From NCBI GenBank assembly GCA_029207755.1, contig JARCOQ010000002.1:2418001-2482000 (forward strand): DNA of 64,000 bases, read 5' to 3'. The notes beneath the pieces are model-generated. The model had not been told where the DNA came from. It searched no databases and worked only from the letters and a program-made list of their open reading frames with translations. The translations under genes were made by a program, and so were the position numbers. The stretch is from Chamaea fasciata (taxonomy: Eukaryota; Chordata; Aves; Passeriformes; Sylviidae). Positions 35,741-46,274 of the stretch are shown here, one piece after another. Position 1 is the stretch's first letter; each line of letters opens with the position of its first letter.

Positions 35741-38700
35741 GAGAGGCACTTTCTTTCCAAGCACCTTGAAATATTGTTTCATTCTGGTCTCCACAAAGTA
35801 TCACTTTTTTACACCTGTGAAAGAATTCTTCCTTAAAAATATAGGTTGGTGGGGTTTCCCTTTCCTGTTAAAAGAGCAGCATCGTTATTCTGGGTGGACA
35901 TTTTCATTTATTAAAATAAGACATGGCTTGGTCTGCCTCTGAATTCATGGAGCAGAAGAGTGACTTAAACAAGAGATCGATAAGAGGGGAAAATAACTCA
36001 TTGCACTCTTGTAGTATTTAGGTAATGGGAGAAGGTTTTATAGCTCCTGGAGTCTCCTTGAAAAGCCCAGAGAAGCAAAGGAAGATGCAACAGTTGTGTT
36101 TATTTAGCTGTCATGTTACTCAGGTTTTACTACTGATTCCTTAGATTACGGCTAAAAATATCTAAGTTCAGCATACAAGTTACCTGTTAGCTGACTGCTA
36201 GAAGTGCTGTCACCAGTCAGAAACAGTGATTATTTGATTATCTCGTGTTAAATTACTGTCTGCTGCATTTGTAGCAAAACCATGAAGTCTTACTGTCAAC
36301 TGCAACTTGATTTATTTAGTGTTAAACAAACCAGGCTAAGCCATCTGTAAACTGTTGGTTTTGCTAGGGGTTTTTCTGTGGTTTTTGGATCTTTGAAAAA
36401 TTTATTTATTTCATTGTTTTTCTCCCCTTCCCGTGCCTTCTATTGGCACCATGACACAGTCAGTGGTTTACAGTGTATCTGAAGCAGCGTCATTATGATG
36501 AAGTGGTGTCATCAGGCCAGGCTTCAGTTCTTTGTTTTGACAAATCCTGTGAGATACTTCATTGAAAACAAGAAGTAAGCTGACATCTGCAAGTGGAAAA
36601 CTACTTTCATTAAACCTTTTCTTTCTAATTTAAGATCCCCTCACTAGTAAATGAAGGTGGCAGGAAATATCTCTGTATATTAGAGCACTATGAGGTGCAA
36701 TTTGAAAGTGACACAGATGAAAAATTGTTCCTGTAATAAACTATTGATTTTGCTCACGATCAGGACTGAAAGAACAGGATATGTAAGAATAAGTGTCTCT
36801 GATTCTGAGCAATAGTAAACACAGCTTCAATAATTATATACATTATAGAAAACACAGAGGTGACTGGCGAGGTAGGAAAAAATACAGATGGCTTTTAGAA
36901 GGAAAAAAAAAGCTGGAAGAATGTCTTCCAGTCCTTGAAATACATTCACTCCTAGATTAGTAAACAGAGCTGAACATCTGCTGCAAGCAAACCACTTCTG
37001 GAGCAATGAGGTGTCACTGTGACAAAAGTGCATTTTCAAGGCATTCGAATTAACTTGACTGAACTAAATGGACCAACTGGTTTTAAATACTAGACAGAAC
37101 AGTTTGTCATAAAACATGTGAGACCTTGCTCACACAGCAACATTTTAAAACTGTATGGGCAGCAGTTCTGCAGCAAATAATAGGTGTTAGAAGAGCACTG
37201 CTCAGAGCCTCCATCAGGCCTTGTTACACCGAAATGCAAATAAATTCTCAACGGATACCTATTTAGAAAGTTATTTTATCTGTGTTCCTAGAGGTTCTTA
37301 GAGCAAAACTTTAAGAGGATTAACTCTTTTCCTTTGAATGAGCTTGCTGTCTTAAGGGGGGCAATCAATAATTAGTTTACATGTTGTTCAGAGTCCCCAC
37401 TCTTAAGCTTCCAATATCTGCTGAAATTCAAAACGGAACTTTTAAAGAGTGCCTGGAGAAAAAAAAAAAAAGCTGGTAACTTGAAAGTACAAGACAATTA
37501 TTTGGAGCTTGGAGTTGAATTTTGGTTTTGTGTGTATCTGTGACCTTTACTGAAAGGTGTGTGTTCAACATGTACACTTTAGGTTGTCCCCAAGTCCCTT
37601 AGCCTGACTTCACCCCATTTCCATTCTCAAAAACCCCGCCCAAAGCAAAGATAGATTTAAATCAATTTAAAATGGAGGAAACTCACGCACTCCCTACAGT
37701 CAGCTGTTGTTCTCCTACTGTTACCATTTATTTTAAAGGAAAAGCTCAATATCGGCAGCCTGTATCTTTCAGGCTTGTCCAGGTGATAAGTTGTGTGTGA
37801 AAGGATAAAAGATTGGGCAGAACAGATGAGGGAAAGAAAATTCTGGAGTAAGGGCATTTTGGGTTGGATGTCTACCTTTGGAGCAAGGGAGTTGTGGTTG
37901 TCCCTGCCATAGGTTAGACCTCTGAGGAGGTTTAATTTTTCATGACAGATCTGGAAGTGCTCCTAACACTGCATTTTCACCTTGAAGAGCATCTGAGAAA
38001 TGGGCTGCTCTGGAGGATGACACTTTGCGACAGAATAAACAATAGGAACTTCTTTCAAATATTGAGGGAACCAGGAATATAAATGGAGATCTGAGGATTA
38101 CTCCTTTTCCTGAGAGACAACATGATCCATCAGGAGCTAAGGTTGGGTGCTAACGAACCATTTGAAACCCGAATATCTCTGAGGAAGAGGAAGTGTGAAC
38201 CGCTTAATAACTAAATAATGAAAATGTGCAGAAGTATGAAGGTTCACATCTGCTGAACTTTCCATCCCCTAGATTGATCCCACCTACGATTTCTTTATCC
38301 CCCTAGGACAAGGAAGGCAGATCCCTGACTCATTACAGAATCTCAGCAGAAGTTTTGTTTATACATGTGTTTTTAGAAGGAAGTGCCTAATGTTTCTAAG
38401 TGACAAAAAATGTGGTCTGCACTTTGTTTTGTTTCACTTTTTCTGGGGTTTTTTAATACACTTTTTTATTGTTCTCCAGTTATACGGCGTCTTGTGATAC
38501 TTCAAACAATGCATCCTGTGACGGTGAACAAATGGAGGCTGGAAGTTTGGAAAAGTGTTCTAATCGACCAAAGAGCGAGTGAAAGCATGGATGTGTTTTC
38601 CAGGTGGGCAGTGGTGGGAAACAAAAGTTATTTAGGGTAGCAGTCGATAGCCTGTAAGGGCAGATTGTACAATAAACTAGGAGAAATTTCAGAGACAAAG

Positions 38701-41435
38701 CTTGTCTTTGTCCAAAGTGCTGATACAGTTACGGGGATCTGTTTCCTACTGTAATAACTATATTCTGTTGATCCCCATGATTTATGGAAAAAGAGGGTTT
38801 GTGTCATCCCTCCCTGCCCCTTGATGAATATTTTGTCATTTTGTGTGTGTGTGGCTGTCACTCCCCTCTGAAGCTCTGGAAAAGGGCTGCACCTTAAGAA
38901 AAGCTCTTGCGGTATTCAGAGGGAAATTAAGTTCTCCTGGCTTTGGTCTGTATAACAATGGCATCCCGAAGATTACAAATTGACAACCAAGCATCAAGAG
39001 AGAGCAGCTGAAAAACGCCAGAAAACACACGGATAAAACCTAAACGAACACCTGTGAATGAGGACCTCCGTGGTATTAGCTCAAAAACTGTGGCATGTTA
39101 AGGACACTTCCCACCTGCCTTGGAGATGACTGTTCATGTTGAAGAAGGGGAGAAGAGGGCCCTTTATCCCCAGAAATTTGATGGAGAAAACGAAAGCCAG
39201 GCTTTGTTTACTTTGAGTTCAGCACTGGAAGTACAAAAGATTGAGCTGGATTTTCAGAGTAGCTGTTAATATTGGAATTAAACTTTTTGCTCAGTTTTTC
39301 TTTACTTCACCTTTCTTCTTTCAAACCCCAGAAGCTTCAAGTCTCCAGTCACAGAAACAAAACCTAGATCAGAGTTGGGGAGCCTGCATTTGACAGATGT
39401 AGACACACCTACAGGCTTGTCAGGTTATTCAACAATCTCTTCTGTCACAAAATAGTTTCAGTTTACCAAATTGCACATTGCCAAAGTGTTCTGGTTTGCT
39501 GGGAATTTTGTTTGTTTAATGGGCTTTCCTGTAATTCAGTCTTTTCTTTCTGTAAGGGACAACTGCCCTTTTAACAAAATTTGAAAAGAAATAGTAACTG
39601 TGTATGAGACAACTTTTGCTTTGTCTTCAAGTGACTCAAAAGAGTGCAAGCTTTAGTTCTAATATACATTTTGGGAATTGAACAAATGGGGATTACAGAT
39701 TCCTTGGAGAATGTGCTGTGAGTTTGTCAAAGCCTTCAGTGCTGGAGATAGTGTCAATAGAGAACATTTTGGAACAGGGAGGGGGAAAAGGAAGCATAGG
39801 ACTGGGTTGATAATAGCAGATGTAAAAATGGCCTTAGAAGAGAGGGGTAGCTATTTTATGGCGGGGGGGAGGTCTAAATAATCATGATTTGGGAGCTTTA
39901 ACAGGGTATCAGGAATATGTTAGGAAGGAAGTGTAACTTCAGTTAGGCTACCTGGAAGAAGTGTGTCTCATATTTAGAAATTAAATCATCAAAGGTAGTT
40001 AGGTGACTTAGTTTCCAGCAAGTAGTTCCCGTTAAGGATGTGAAACAAGCTGACTGTCGACTTTCTTGGTGATAGATGTTGCTTGACAGCTTGTGACCAG
40101 ACTAGAGAAATGTGTATGGCACAATGGAGTAATAAACTCTGATTAGAAAATCTATTTACCTAAATACACAAATAAATAAATAAATATTAAAGTACTCTGA
40201 AAATTACTTGAGACTGTTGCACAAAGAGCGGGATTAACCTCTTTGACAAGTGTGACAGAGGTTGTTGGTGAGCTTGACTGCCAGGTAGCTCTGCCAGTAA
40301 GATGGGAAATGAACCAAGTTGGCTTCTACAACTCGCAGTTGTAGGGGGTGGGACAGGTGGGTGGATGTTTTTTGTTTTAATTCAATTATGGTTGACTGAT
40401 GTCTGTTCTCAAAAAACACCCCACCATGAAGGTTTTGCACTGTTAATGCAAAACAAAATGGAGCATTAATGAATAACAACTGCCTGAACCAGTCCTGTTC
40501 AATGTGAAGACTTATCCAGATTCTCAGTTCATCTCTTTGCCAAAGCTGCATGTAAAACCATTTTTAAAAGGCTCTGGTAGGAGTTGTTGCTTTCAAGTTT
40601 ATTATTCCATATAGTTGAGAAAAAAATGAAAGAAACATGGCAAAGAGATCTGCTTGAACAATTTCAATTTATTTTTCAGAGTAGTTTTCAAATTTTCACT
40701 GCCTACTGCATGTAATAACTGTAGAGAGACTGGAGTGACTAACAGATGATCAAGGGAAGGCTGATGACTTATTTAATGGGTGTTGAGCCACCGTGCCTTG
40801 CCAGCCTTGCTTGTACTTCAGTAGCCACCTTTGATATCTACCTGCTGTAAATAAATCCTCTCAGTAATGTTCTTTTTATTCCAAGTGAAAAGAGGAGCTG
40901 TGCGTGTCTGCAAAGTCTGCAAGAATGACTTGAATTAATCAGTAGATATCTGATCCTAAAATCCAGATTTCATGATGAAGGATCTCTCGAAAAGGAATCA
41001 GGGCAGAATGAATGTCTGACCTTGTAAGTAACTGCCAAAGGGTGCTGGATTTTGTGCTAATGGTCTTCCACGGTAGAAATGGTCCATCTAATATATGGCT
41101 GCCACTTGTTAAGGAAAAGACTGAAGCAGTACTCCTGCAGGGGTCTATCTTGCATGGATTTCTGACCCTCACAGAGATAAACAACAACATTCCAGCATTT
41201 ATTCCAGCATATCCGTGAAAACAGCTCATTGTGCCTATTACTTGATTCTTTCAAACCGGATTCCCCGCTGTCTGCAGCAAGTCCTTTGCTACTGCAATAA
41301 CATTTCACATGGATGCCTTTGCTTTCTAGGTAGCCCTTAGCAGTGGTCATTCACATTTCAGATTTCTGCCATTTTGTTTAGCTCAAAGAAATCTCTTATG
41401 AACACACCTGTCTCTGTAATGGGTCGAGTAATTTT
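35741..41435. other. Long non-coding stretch
   Basis: No gene is recognised; frames are at most 105 codons (40234-40551, minus). It contains A9 (36903-36911) and A13 (37459-37471), each followed by GCTGG, a (TG)6 run near 38842-38853, an (AAAT)n run near 40168-40186, and an exon-like segment annotated separately at 38480-38603. Confidence 0.5.
38480..38603 (+). other. Exon-like segment with splice signals
   Basis: A T-rich tract ending in TTCTCCAG (AG at 38478-38479) precedes 124 bases that are open in one frame, beginning with residues IRRLVILQTM and ending just before TTTTCCAG/GTGGGC (donor GT at 38604). The frame extends from 38410 to 38640 without a stop. The peptide matches no family I know. 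It could be an exon of an unannotated transcript or a chance pairing of splice-like words; chance is more likely without expression evidence. Confidence 0.2.
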
Positions 41436-41873
41436 ACAGAATCATAGAGTGGGTTGGGTTGGAAGGTACCTGAAAGATCATCTCATTCCAACCCCTTTGC
41501 CACGGGCAGGGAGCCTTCCACCAGACCAGGTCACCCAGAGCCCCATCTGGCCTGGTCTCGAGCACTTCCAGGAACGCACAGTCCACAACAGGGCAACCTG
41601 TTCCAGTGCCTCACCGTGCTGAAAGAATTTCTTCCTAATAATCTAATCTAAACCTGCCATCCTTCAGCCTAAAGCCATTCCCCCTTGTCCAGTCACTCCA
41701 CGCCCCTGTGAAAAGACTCTGTCCAGTTTTTGTAGCCCCCTTTAGGCACCGGGACTCTGCTATAAGGTCTCTCCAGAGCATTCTCTTCTTGGACTGAACA
41801 GCCTGTCTTCATAGGAGAGGTGTTTCAGCCCTGCGATCAACTTCGTGACTCTCCTCTGGGCTCATTCCAACAG
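41436..41873 (-). mobile_element. CR1 LINE 3' fragment
   Basis: On the minus strand this is the 3' end of an avian CR1 retrotransposon. At the left edge AGAATCATAGAGT is the reverse complement of the CR1 ATTCTATGATTCT-type terminal repeat. It is followed by the GGGTTGGAAGGTACC and CATCTCATTCCAACCCC phrases, the GGGCAACCTGTTCCAGTGCC phrase, TTTCTTCCTAAT, the GCCATTCCCCCTTGTCC phrase, and CATAGGAGAGGTGTTTCAGCC near the right edge. About 438 bases remain, 5'-truncated as usual. Frames across it (for example 41374-41622) are antisense shadows. Confidence 0.93.
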
Positions 41874-42639
41874 ATGATTATGTCAGGTGATTGTTCTGTT
41901 TAATCCAGCTGCTTATTACCAGATGTTGATGGCAGAAATGAACAAAAGTTCTGCCCTTTGGAAATATTAATTTCTAACATAAAGAAATGCCCATGATTAA
42001 GAAATAATAATTATAAAAGCTGCTTCAAAAATCTCATTGGTTTGGCCTTTGCTATTGAATTTTTTCCCCCCGATCTGTTCACCGTGTTTCAGGTTGGGGT
42101 ACTTCGCATGATAGGAAGGGAAAGCTCATCTGCCTGATTTTTGAGGGTAAGATTTAGCCCTACCCAGCATGGAAAAGAATTGCGTCCCATGTATATTTTT
42201 TGTTTTGATTCAATGTCAATATAAATTTTCTTCTGATTTGAAAACTTTGAAATTACTGCTTATTATTTCTACTGTAACCTCCACCATTTTACAGACTTAT
42301 TTACTTATCTCTTCTTATTGCATCGTTTTAGTGCCAATTACACAAAATATGATCCATATGTGGATTGTGGTTCACATTTGTAAACTATGTAAACACTGTC
42401 AAGACTTATGAGTTTAAACAGCAGAGTTTACTTCTGCTAAGAAGTATTCCTAAGTCCATTATAAACAACACAGATGTAGAATGATAGTGATTTTTGCAGA
42501 CAAGCTAAAAAAAAAAAAAAAACCTTACAGATATTATTTCAAAATGCGGTTGATAGAAGGTACAGAAATAGGAACACAGTTTTTTGGCTGCGGGATGCGC
42601 AGTAAATTTTGAAAAAGAACAACACTTAAGCCTATAAGG
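41874..42639. other. Non-coding, AT-rich stretch
   Basis: No gene is recognised. It contains an A16 tract (42507-42522) and one 80-codon frame without recognisable features (42169-42411). Confidence 0.55.
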
Positions 42640-42740
42640 AGGCTTTAAAGCTGCAGAAGACGTTGAGTGGAATTAGGCCGATTCGACTCGTGCAGTTTCA
42701 CATCGAGCACAGCTATTTCCTTAGAAGTGTGCTGCACAGC

Positions 42741-42785
42741 ATGTCAGGACCTGGAAATATGTTGCCTGTGTAATGTCAGGACCTG
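42741..42785 (+). repeat. 13-base direct repeat
   Basis: ATGTCAGGACCTG occurs at 42741-42753 and again exactly at 42773-42785, a period of 32 bases. The second copy continues into ACTCAATC. It may be a local duplication or a repeated binding site. Confidence 0.7.
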
Positions 42786-43539
42786 ACTCAATCAGCAGTT
42801 TATCTTCTGGCCGAGAACAGTAGGATCAAAACATCAGGGTGGCGCGCCCTGGCACCTTTAGGATGTCTCAAAGCAAGCTGCTATTGAACGAGCTAAATCT
42901 CCTGTGCCCTCCTTTCTGCTGGCTACAGAGCACGGCCCGACACGGCAGCTCCACGGGATCTGCGTGCATCCATCTCCGCCTATCTCTTCGATACCATGGA
43001 AGGATGCAGTGGGAGAATGGGCACAATTTGTCCCCGTCTTGTATTAAGCTGTCAGCGAATACCTAAATCACTTCCTTTCCTGTCACTTCATCCCCCGACT
43101 ACATCCTTCGAGACACAACACCATTCAGCGAGAGCCACCAGAAACACCCTCCGAAATGATATGTAAATCCGGCGATTCATCATGCTCTGTGTAGTACAGG
43201 TTTAATTCTTCCTGCTAGGCCTCAATCTGCTGAAACATTACCCTGATATACAGTACAAAAGCAGTAACAAAGATGTTCATATCGGCCCATTGTGAGCTGG
43301 TGGCAGGGAGAGAAATCAATGAAGCCACGGGGACAATGGCCGGGGTTTAAACAGGCTGCAGAAATTTGCTAAGGCGAGGACAAAGAAGCCCAGGCGCTGA
43401 AAAGCGGGGCTGCCCAGGAATTCCTCAGGCTCCATTATCCCGCCAAACAATCCTCACTCAGAGAGTGGATTTGCATCTCTAATAGGGTTCAGGGTCTGTT
43501 TGTGAAGGGCTTTGGCTGGGGCTGACCCCATCCCTCAGG

Positions 43540-43640
43540 ATCACATTGAGACCCGCGCCCCGGCCCTGCCCCGGCCCGCTCCGGGCACGGCGGTATCATG
43601 GGAAAACGCGCCCGCTTAAAGGGGAGCGGAGGGAGGCAAA
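43540..43640. promoter_or_regulatory. Small CpG-dense core
   Basis: This short stretch is almost entirely G and C, with repeated CCCCGGCCC-type words, then GGGCACGGCGG and AAAACGCGCCCGC, before returning to AT-rich sequence with an A15 tract (43659-43673). It is far shorter than a typical promoter CpG island. It could serve as a minimal promoter or a CpG-rich part of an enhancer. Confidence 0.4.
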
Positions 43641-43658
43641 AAAATAAATTTAAGGGGG

Positions 43659-43673
43659 AAAAAAAAAAAAAAA
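43659..43673 (+). repeat. Poly-A tract (A15)
   Basis: An uninterrupted A run just downstream of the CpG-dense core. Confidence 0.9.
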
Positions 43674-44675
43674 TTAAAGGCTTGAGGCAGTTTTGGTGGT
43701 ACTTAGCAGGGAAAATTACTCCGGCGAATAATAGAACCTACTGCTGGTAATTACTGCTAACAAGCTTCCCCCCAACCCAAATGTGACACTTGGACTGATG
43801 TGAGAAAAGCTGATATAGGCCAAGCTTATTAAGCCTGAAAGAAAGGAGGCTCTTCCCGATGAAAATACGGCACTTGGAGCCTGCAAATCCTGTAATCTAG
43901 TGTTACCAATTATCCATTAAAATAGAAAATAGAGCTGTAATATTTTAGGTCCTTTCTAGTGTACGTAGTGCCAGATGCTCTAATCTGAAGTGATTTTAAA
44001 TGGAAAAATATTTTGTGTCATTCACGTGCTCCTGTTTGAACCGAGCTTGGCTTTACTTACTCCATCTTCTTCTGGAGATAAGTGACAATCTGTCTTTTAA
44101 TACTTCTCTGGTAATTTTCTTGTCCTAGGTTTTCTGAAAACACAACTGTCTTTACTCTTCAAAAAAATACTTTGGGTCAACTGAAACCCTCTTCAACCCT
44201 TCATGGGTGTAGGTTCCATATGTGGATCTCCCTGTTCTCTTCAAGTGCACTGCTTCGTTTGCATAAAATGATTTCTTTTTTTGCAAAAATGAAAATTAAA
44301 AAAAATGAGAACCACACAAATATCCTCTACAATTTATCTAGAGTATTTAAAAATAATTTTCCCAAATTCAAGGGAAATGTTGAAATGTTTCCAGGCTGGC
44401 TATGTACTTAAAGAAGACTATCTAGATATAGGTTTTAATTCCTACTTAAGCTCAGTATCCCTCATTTCTTTACAACAGTGGGCTATAAGTATTTTTCCCC
44501 GTGCCATAAGTACAAGCATCTTTGCACTAAGAGCAGCTCATCTGCATTATTTCTGATTTTTCTAGAGATTCTCTTCTACTGTGGTGCTTACACTGAGTGA
44601 GATTCAGTTAATTTCAGCAAGAGTTTAAAAAAAAAATTCAGTAGTAAAGGAGGTGATGGTTGAGGTGCAAGGCAA

Positions 44676-44725
44676 GGCTACAAGGAGCAACAGTCACAGA
44701 CTGCCACAAAGGGCAACTCCAGCTG
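44676..44725 (+). mobile_element. Short CR1-like scrap
   Basis: The phrases CTACAAGGAGCAACAGTCAC, AGACTGCCACAAAGG and CTCCAGCTGAA parallel a sense-strand CR1 segment that reads, in order, ACAAGGGGCAA, CACAAACTG and a CCAGCTGAA-type word. Only about 50 bases are recognisable, ending at an A14 tract (44726-44739). It is in the opposite orientation to the other CR1 copies. Confidence 0.45.
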
Positions 44726-46012
44726 AAAAAAAAAAAAAAGGGAAAATAATTCTTTGCGCTGAGCAAGGTGAAGCCCTGAAATAAGCTCAAATAGGCTGAA
44801 GAATCTGCATCCTTCCAGAAGTCAATAGCTTGGTTACGTTGGATACTGGGCTACCTGACTTAACTTTGAAGTTGGTTCCGCTTGAGCAGGAGGAGGGGCT
44901 AAAAGTCCTCCAGCTCACCTCTTCGTGCACCGGTGAAGTTTAACTTTGTAATTTGCTCATTATTCCCATCTTCTCTCCTGTTGCGACAACCTCGGATCAG
45001 GGAGGTGACATCTTTGAATACCTGTTACATCTCTGGGCAGAACAAAACAGAATCAATAACTGAGAACTCACAGTGTGAAAATTCACAACTAAAACTTGCT
45101 GGAAACAACCTTGAGTTTGCAGTAACCCACTGAATAAAATATCTTGTTGCTACAAAAAACCCCACAAAACCTGACTGATTTAAGGATGGGTGAGTTTGCT
45201 TCCTTGTTTGTATTTTAAGAAGATTATTTATAGTCTGTCATTTGTAGGCTTGAATTTCAGGAACTTTGAGACTCTGGCATCACAGGGCAGTACATATAGA
45301 CTCTTTCTGGACCAAGGTGAGAAAGCTGAATCTTCAGGAATTGTTTTTTTCATATGGAAACTTTCAGTCCTCGTGGTCTTTATAAATTTGTGAAGCTGTA
45401 CTCCATCAGCAAGCACCTTGGATGAATTCAGGCACCCTTGTGCATCTTTGCAAAGTTTGACATTGATTAGGGAAAGAAAGTTGTAGGTTGCAGGGTCTTT
45501 CCTTAAATAAAAAGGCAAATTAGGCTCTATTAGAGGATTTCAACACAATAAGGGGTATCTGAGTGATTAGCATGCAGAATAAATAGAATATTTGAATTTA
45601 TATGGCATTTGGACGGGATTCTAAACCTTACACATAGCAACATTAACTGTTATTTTGTAGAATGTTTTCTTTTAAGGATTAGATTTGCAGATCTGCTCTT
45701 CTCCTTTGTGTTTGGGGAAGCTGTTATATCCACAAGATGGAATCTCATTACTGTGTATAATTGTAATTATGTAAATCAGGTTATTTCTGCCTGTCTTATG
45801 TTTAAAAAGCCAAAGGAAATTGTTGATGATCTAGTTAGTGTGATACATTCAAAGTGTGGATACAGCTGCTGAACTTTTCCATACCATTTTTCCTCCCTTT
45901 TCTCAAAGTGTGACTAAAGCTCATCCTGACCAGCTGCTATTTTTGAATTTATTCACCTCAAACTTCAGGAGAAGAGGAATCGGTTTTGTCATCTAATTAA
46001 ATTTAGATTTAG

Positions 46013-46038
46013 AGTCTGTAAATTTAGTCTGTAAATTT
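46013..46038 (+). repeat. Tandem 13-base duplication
   Basis: AGTCTGTAAATTT occurs twice in tandem with no mismatch. It is a simple local duplication. Confidence 0.85.
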
Positions 46039-46169
46039 AGTTGCTTCCGTGAGGAAATTTCATTCCAGCTGAGTTATGTCACCTGGGTACAGACGTGAAA
46101 TTGGTTTCCAATAATGCCTTGATCTCCCAGTACGTTGTGGAGTGGAGCCGGCATCGTTGTTTGCTTATG

Positions 46170-46274
46170 CAGATGAGAGGCCAGATGCACAGAGAGGAAA
46201 ACTCACTCCTCAAGGTCATTTGAATGAAGCTGTGGTTGGGATTGGGTATAAAATCTTATCTTCTAACTCCTAGC
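46170..46274 (+). mobile_element. Possible L2-like LINE remnant
   Basis: Phrases CAGATGAGAGG, GCACAGAGAGGAAAACTCAC, TCAAGGTCATTTGAATGAAG and GGTTGGGATT, followed by ATCTTATCTTCTAACTCC, follow the order of an L2 3' tail. It is diverged, and boundaries are approximate. Confidence 0.42.

Larger units (their letters stand above)
42640..43900. promoter_or_regulatory. Largest CNE-like block, with CpG-rich core
   Basis: About 1.2 kb of mostly non-repetitive sequence keeps many CpGs despite an AT-rich setting. Features seen are a GGCGCGCC palindrome (42841-42848), a perfect octamer ATTTGCAT (43469-43476, POU/OCT-type site) followed by TCTCTAATAGG, a TGATATGTAAATCCGGCG stretch near 43157, a GGTAATTACTGC word near 43746, and the CpG-dense core at 43540-43640. 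The 75-codon frame at 42839-43066 is unrecognised. The best reading is a cluster of conserved developmental enhancers, possibly with a small orphan promoter. This is inferred from texture. Confidence 0.45.

Noticed and set aside
41374..41651. Plus-strand frames over the CR1 copy
   Set aside because: These are antisense shadows of a decayed CR1 fragment.
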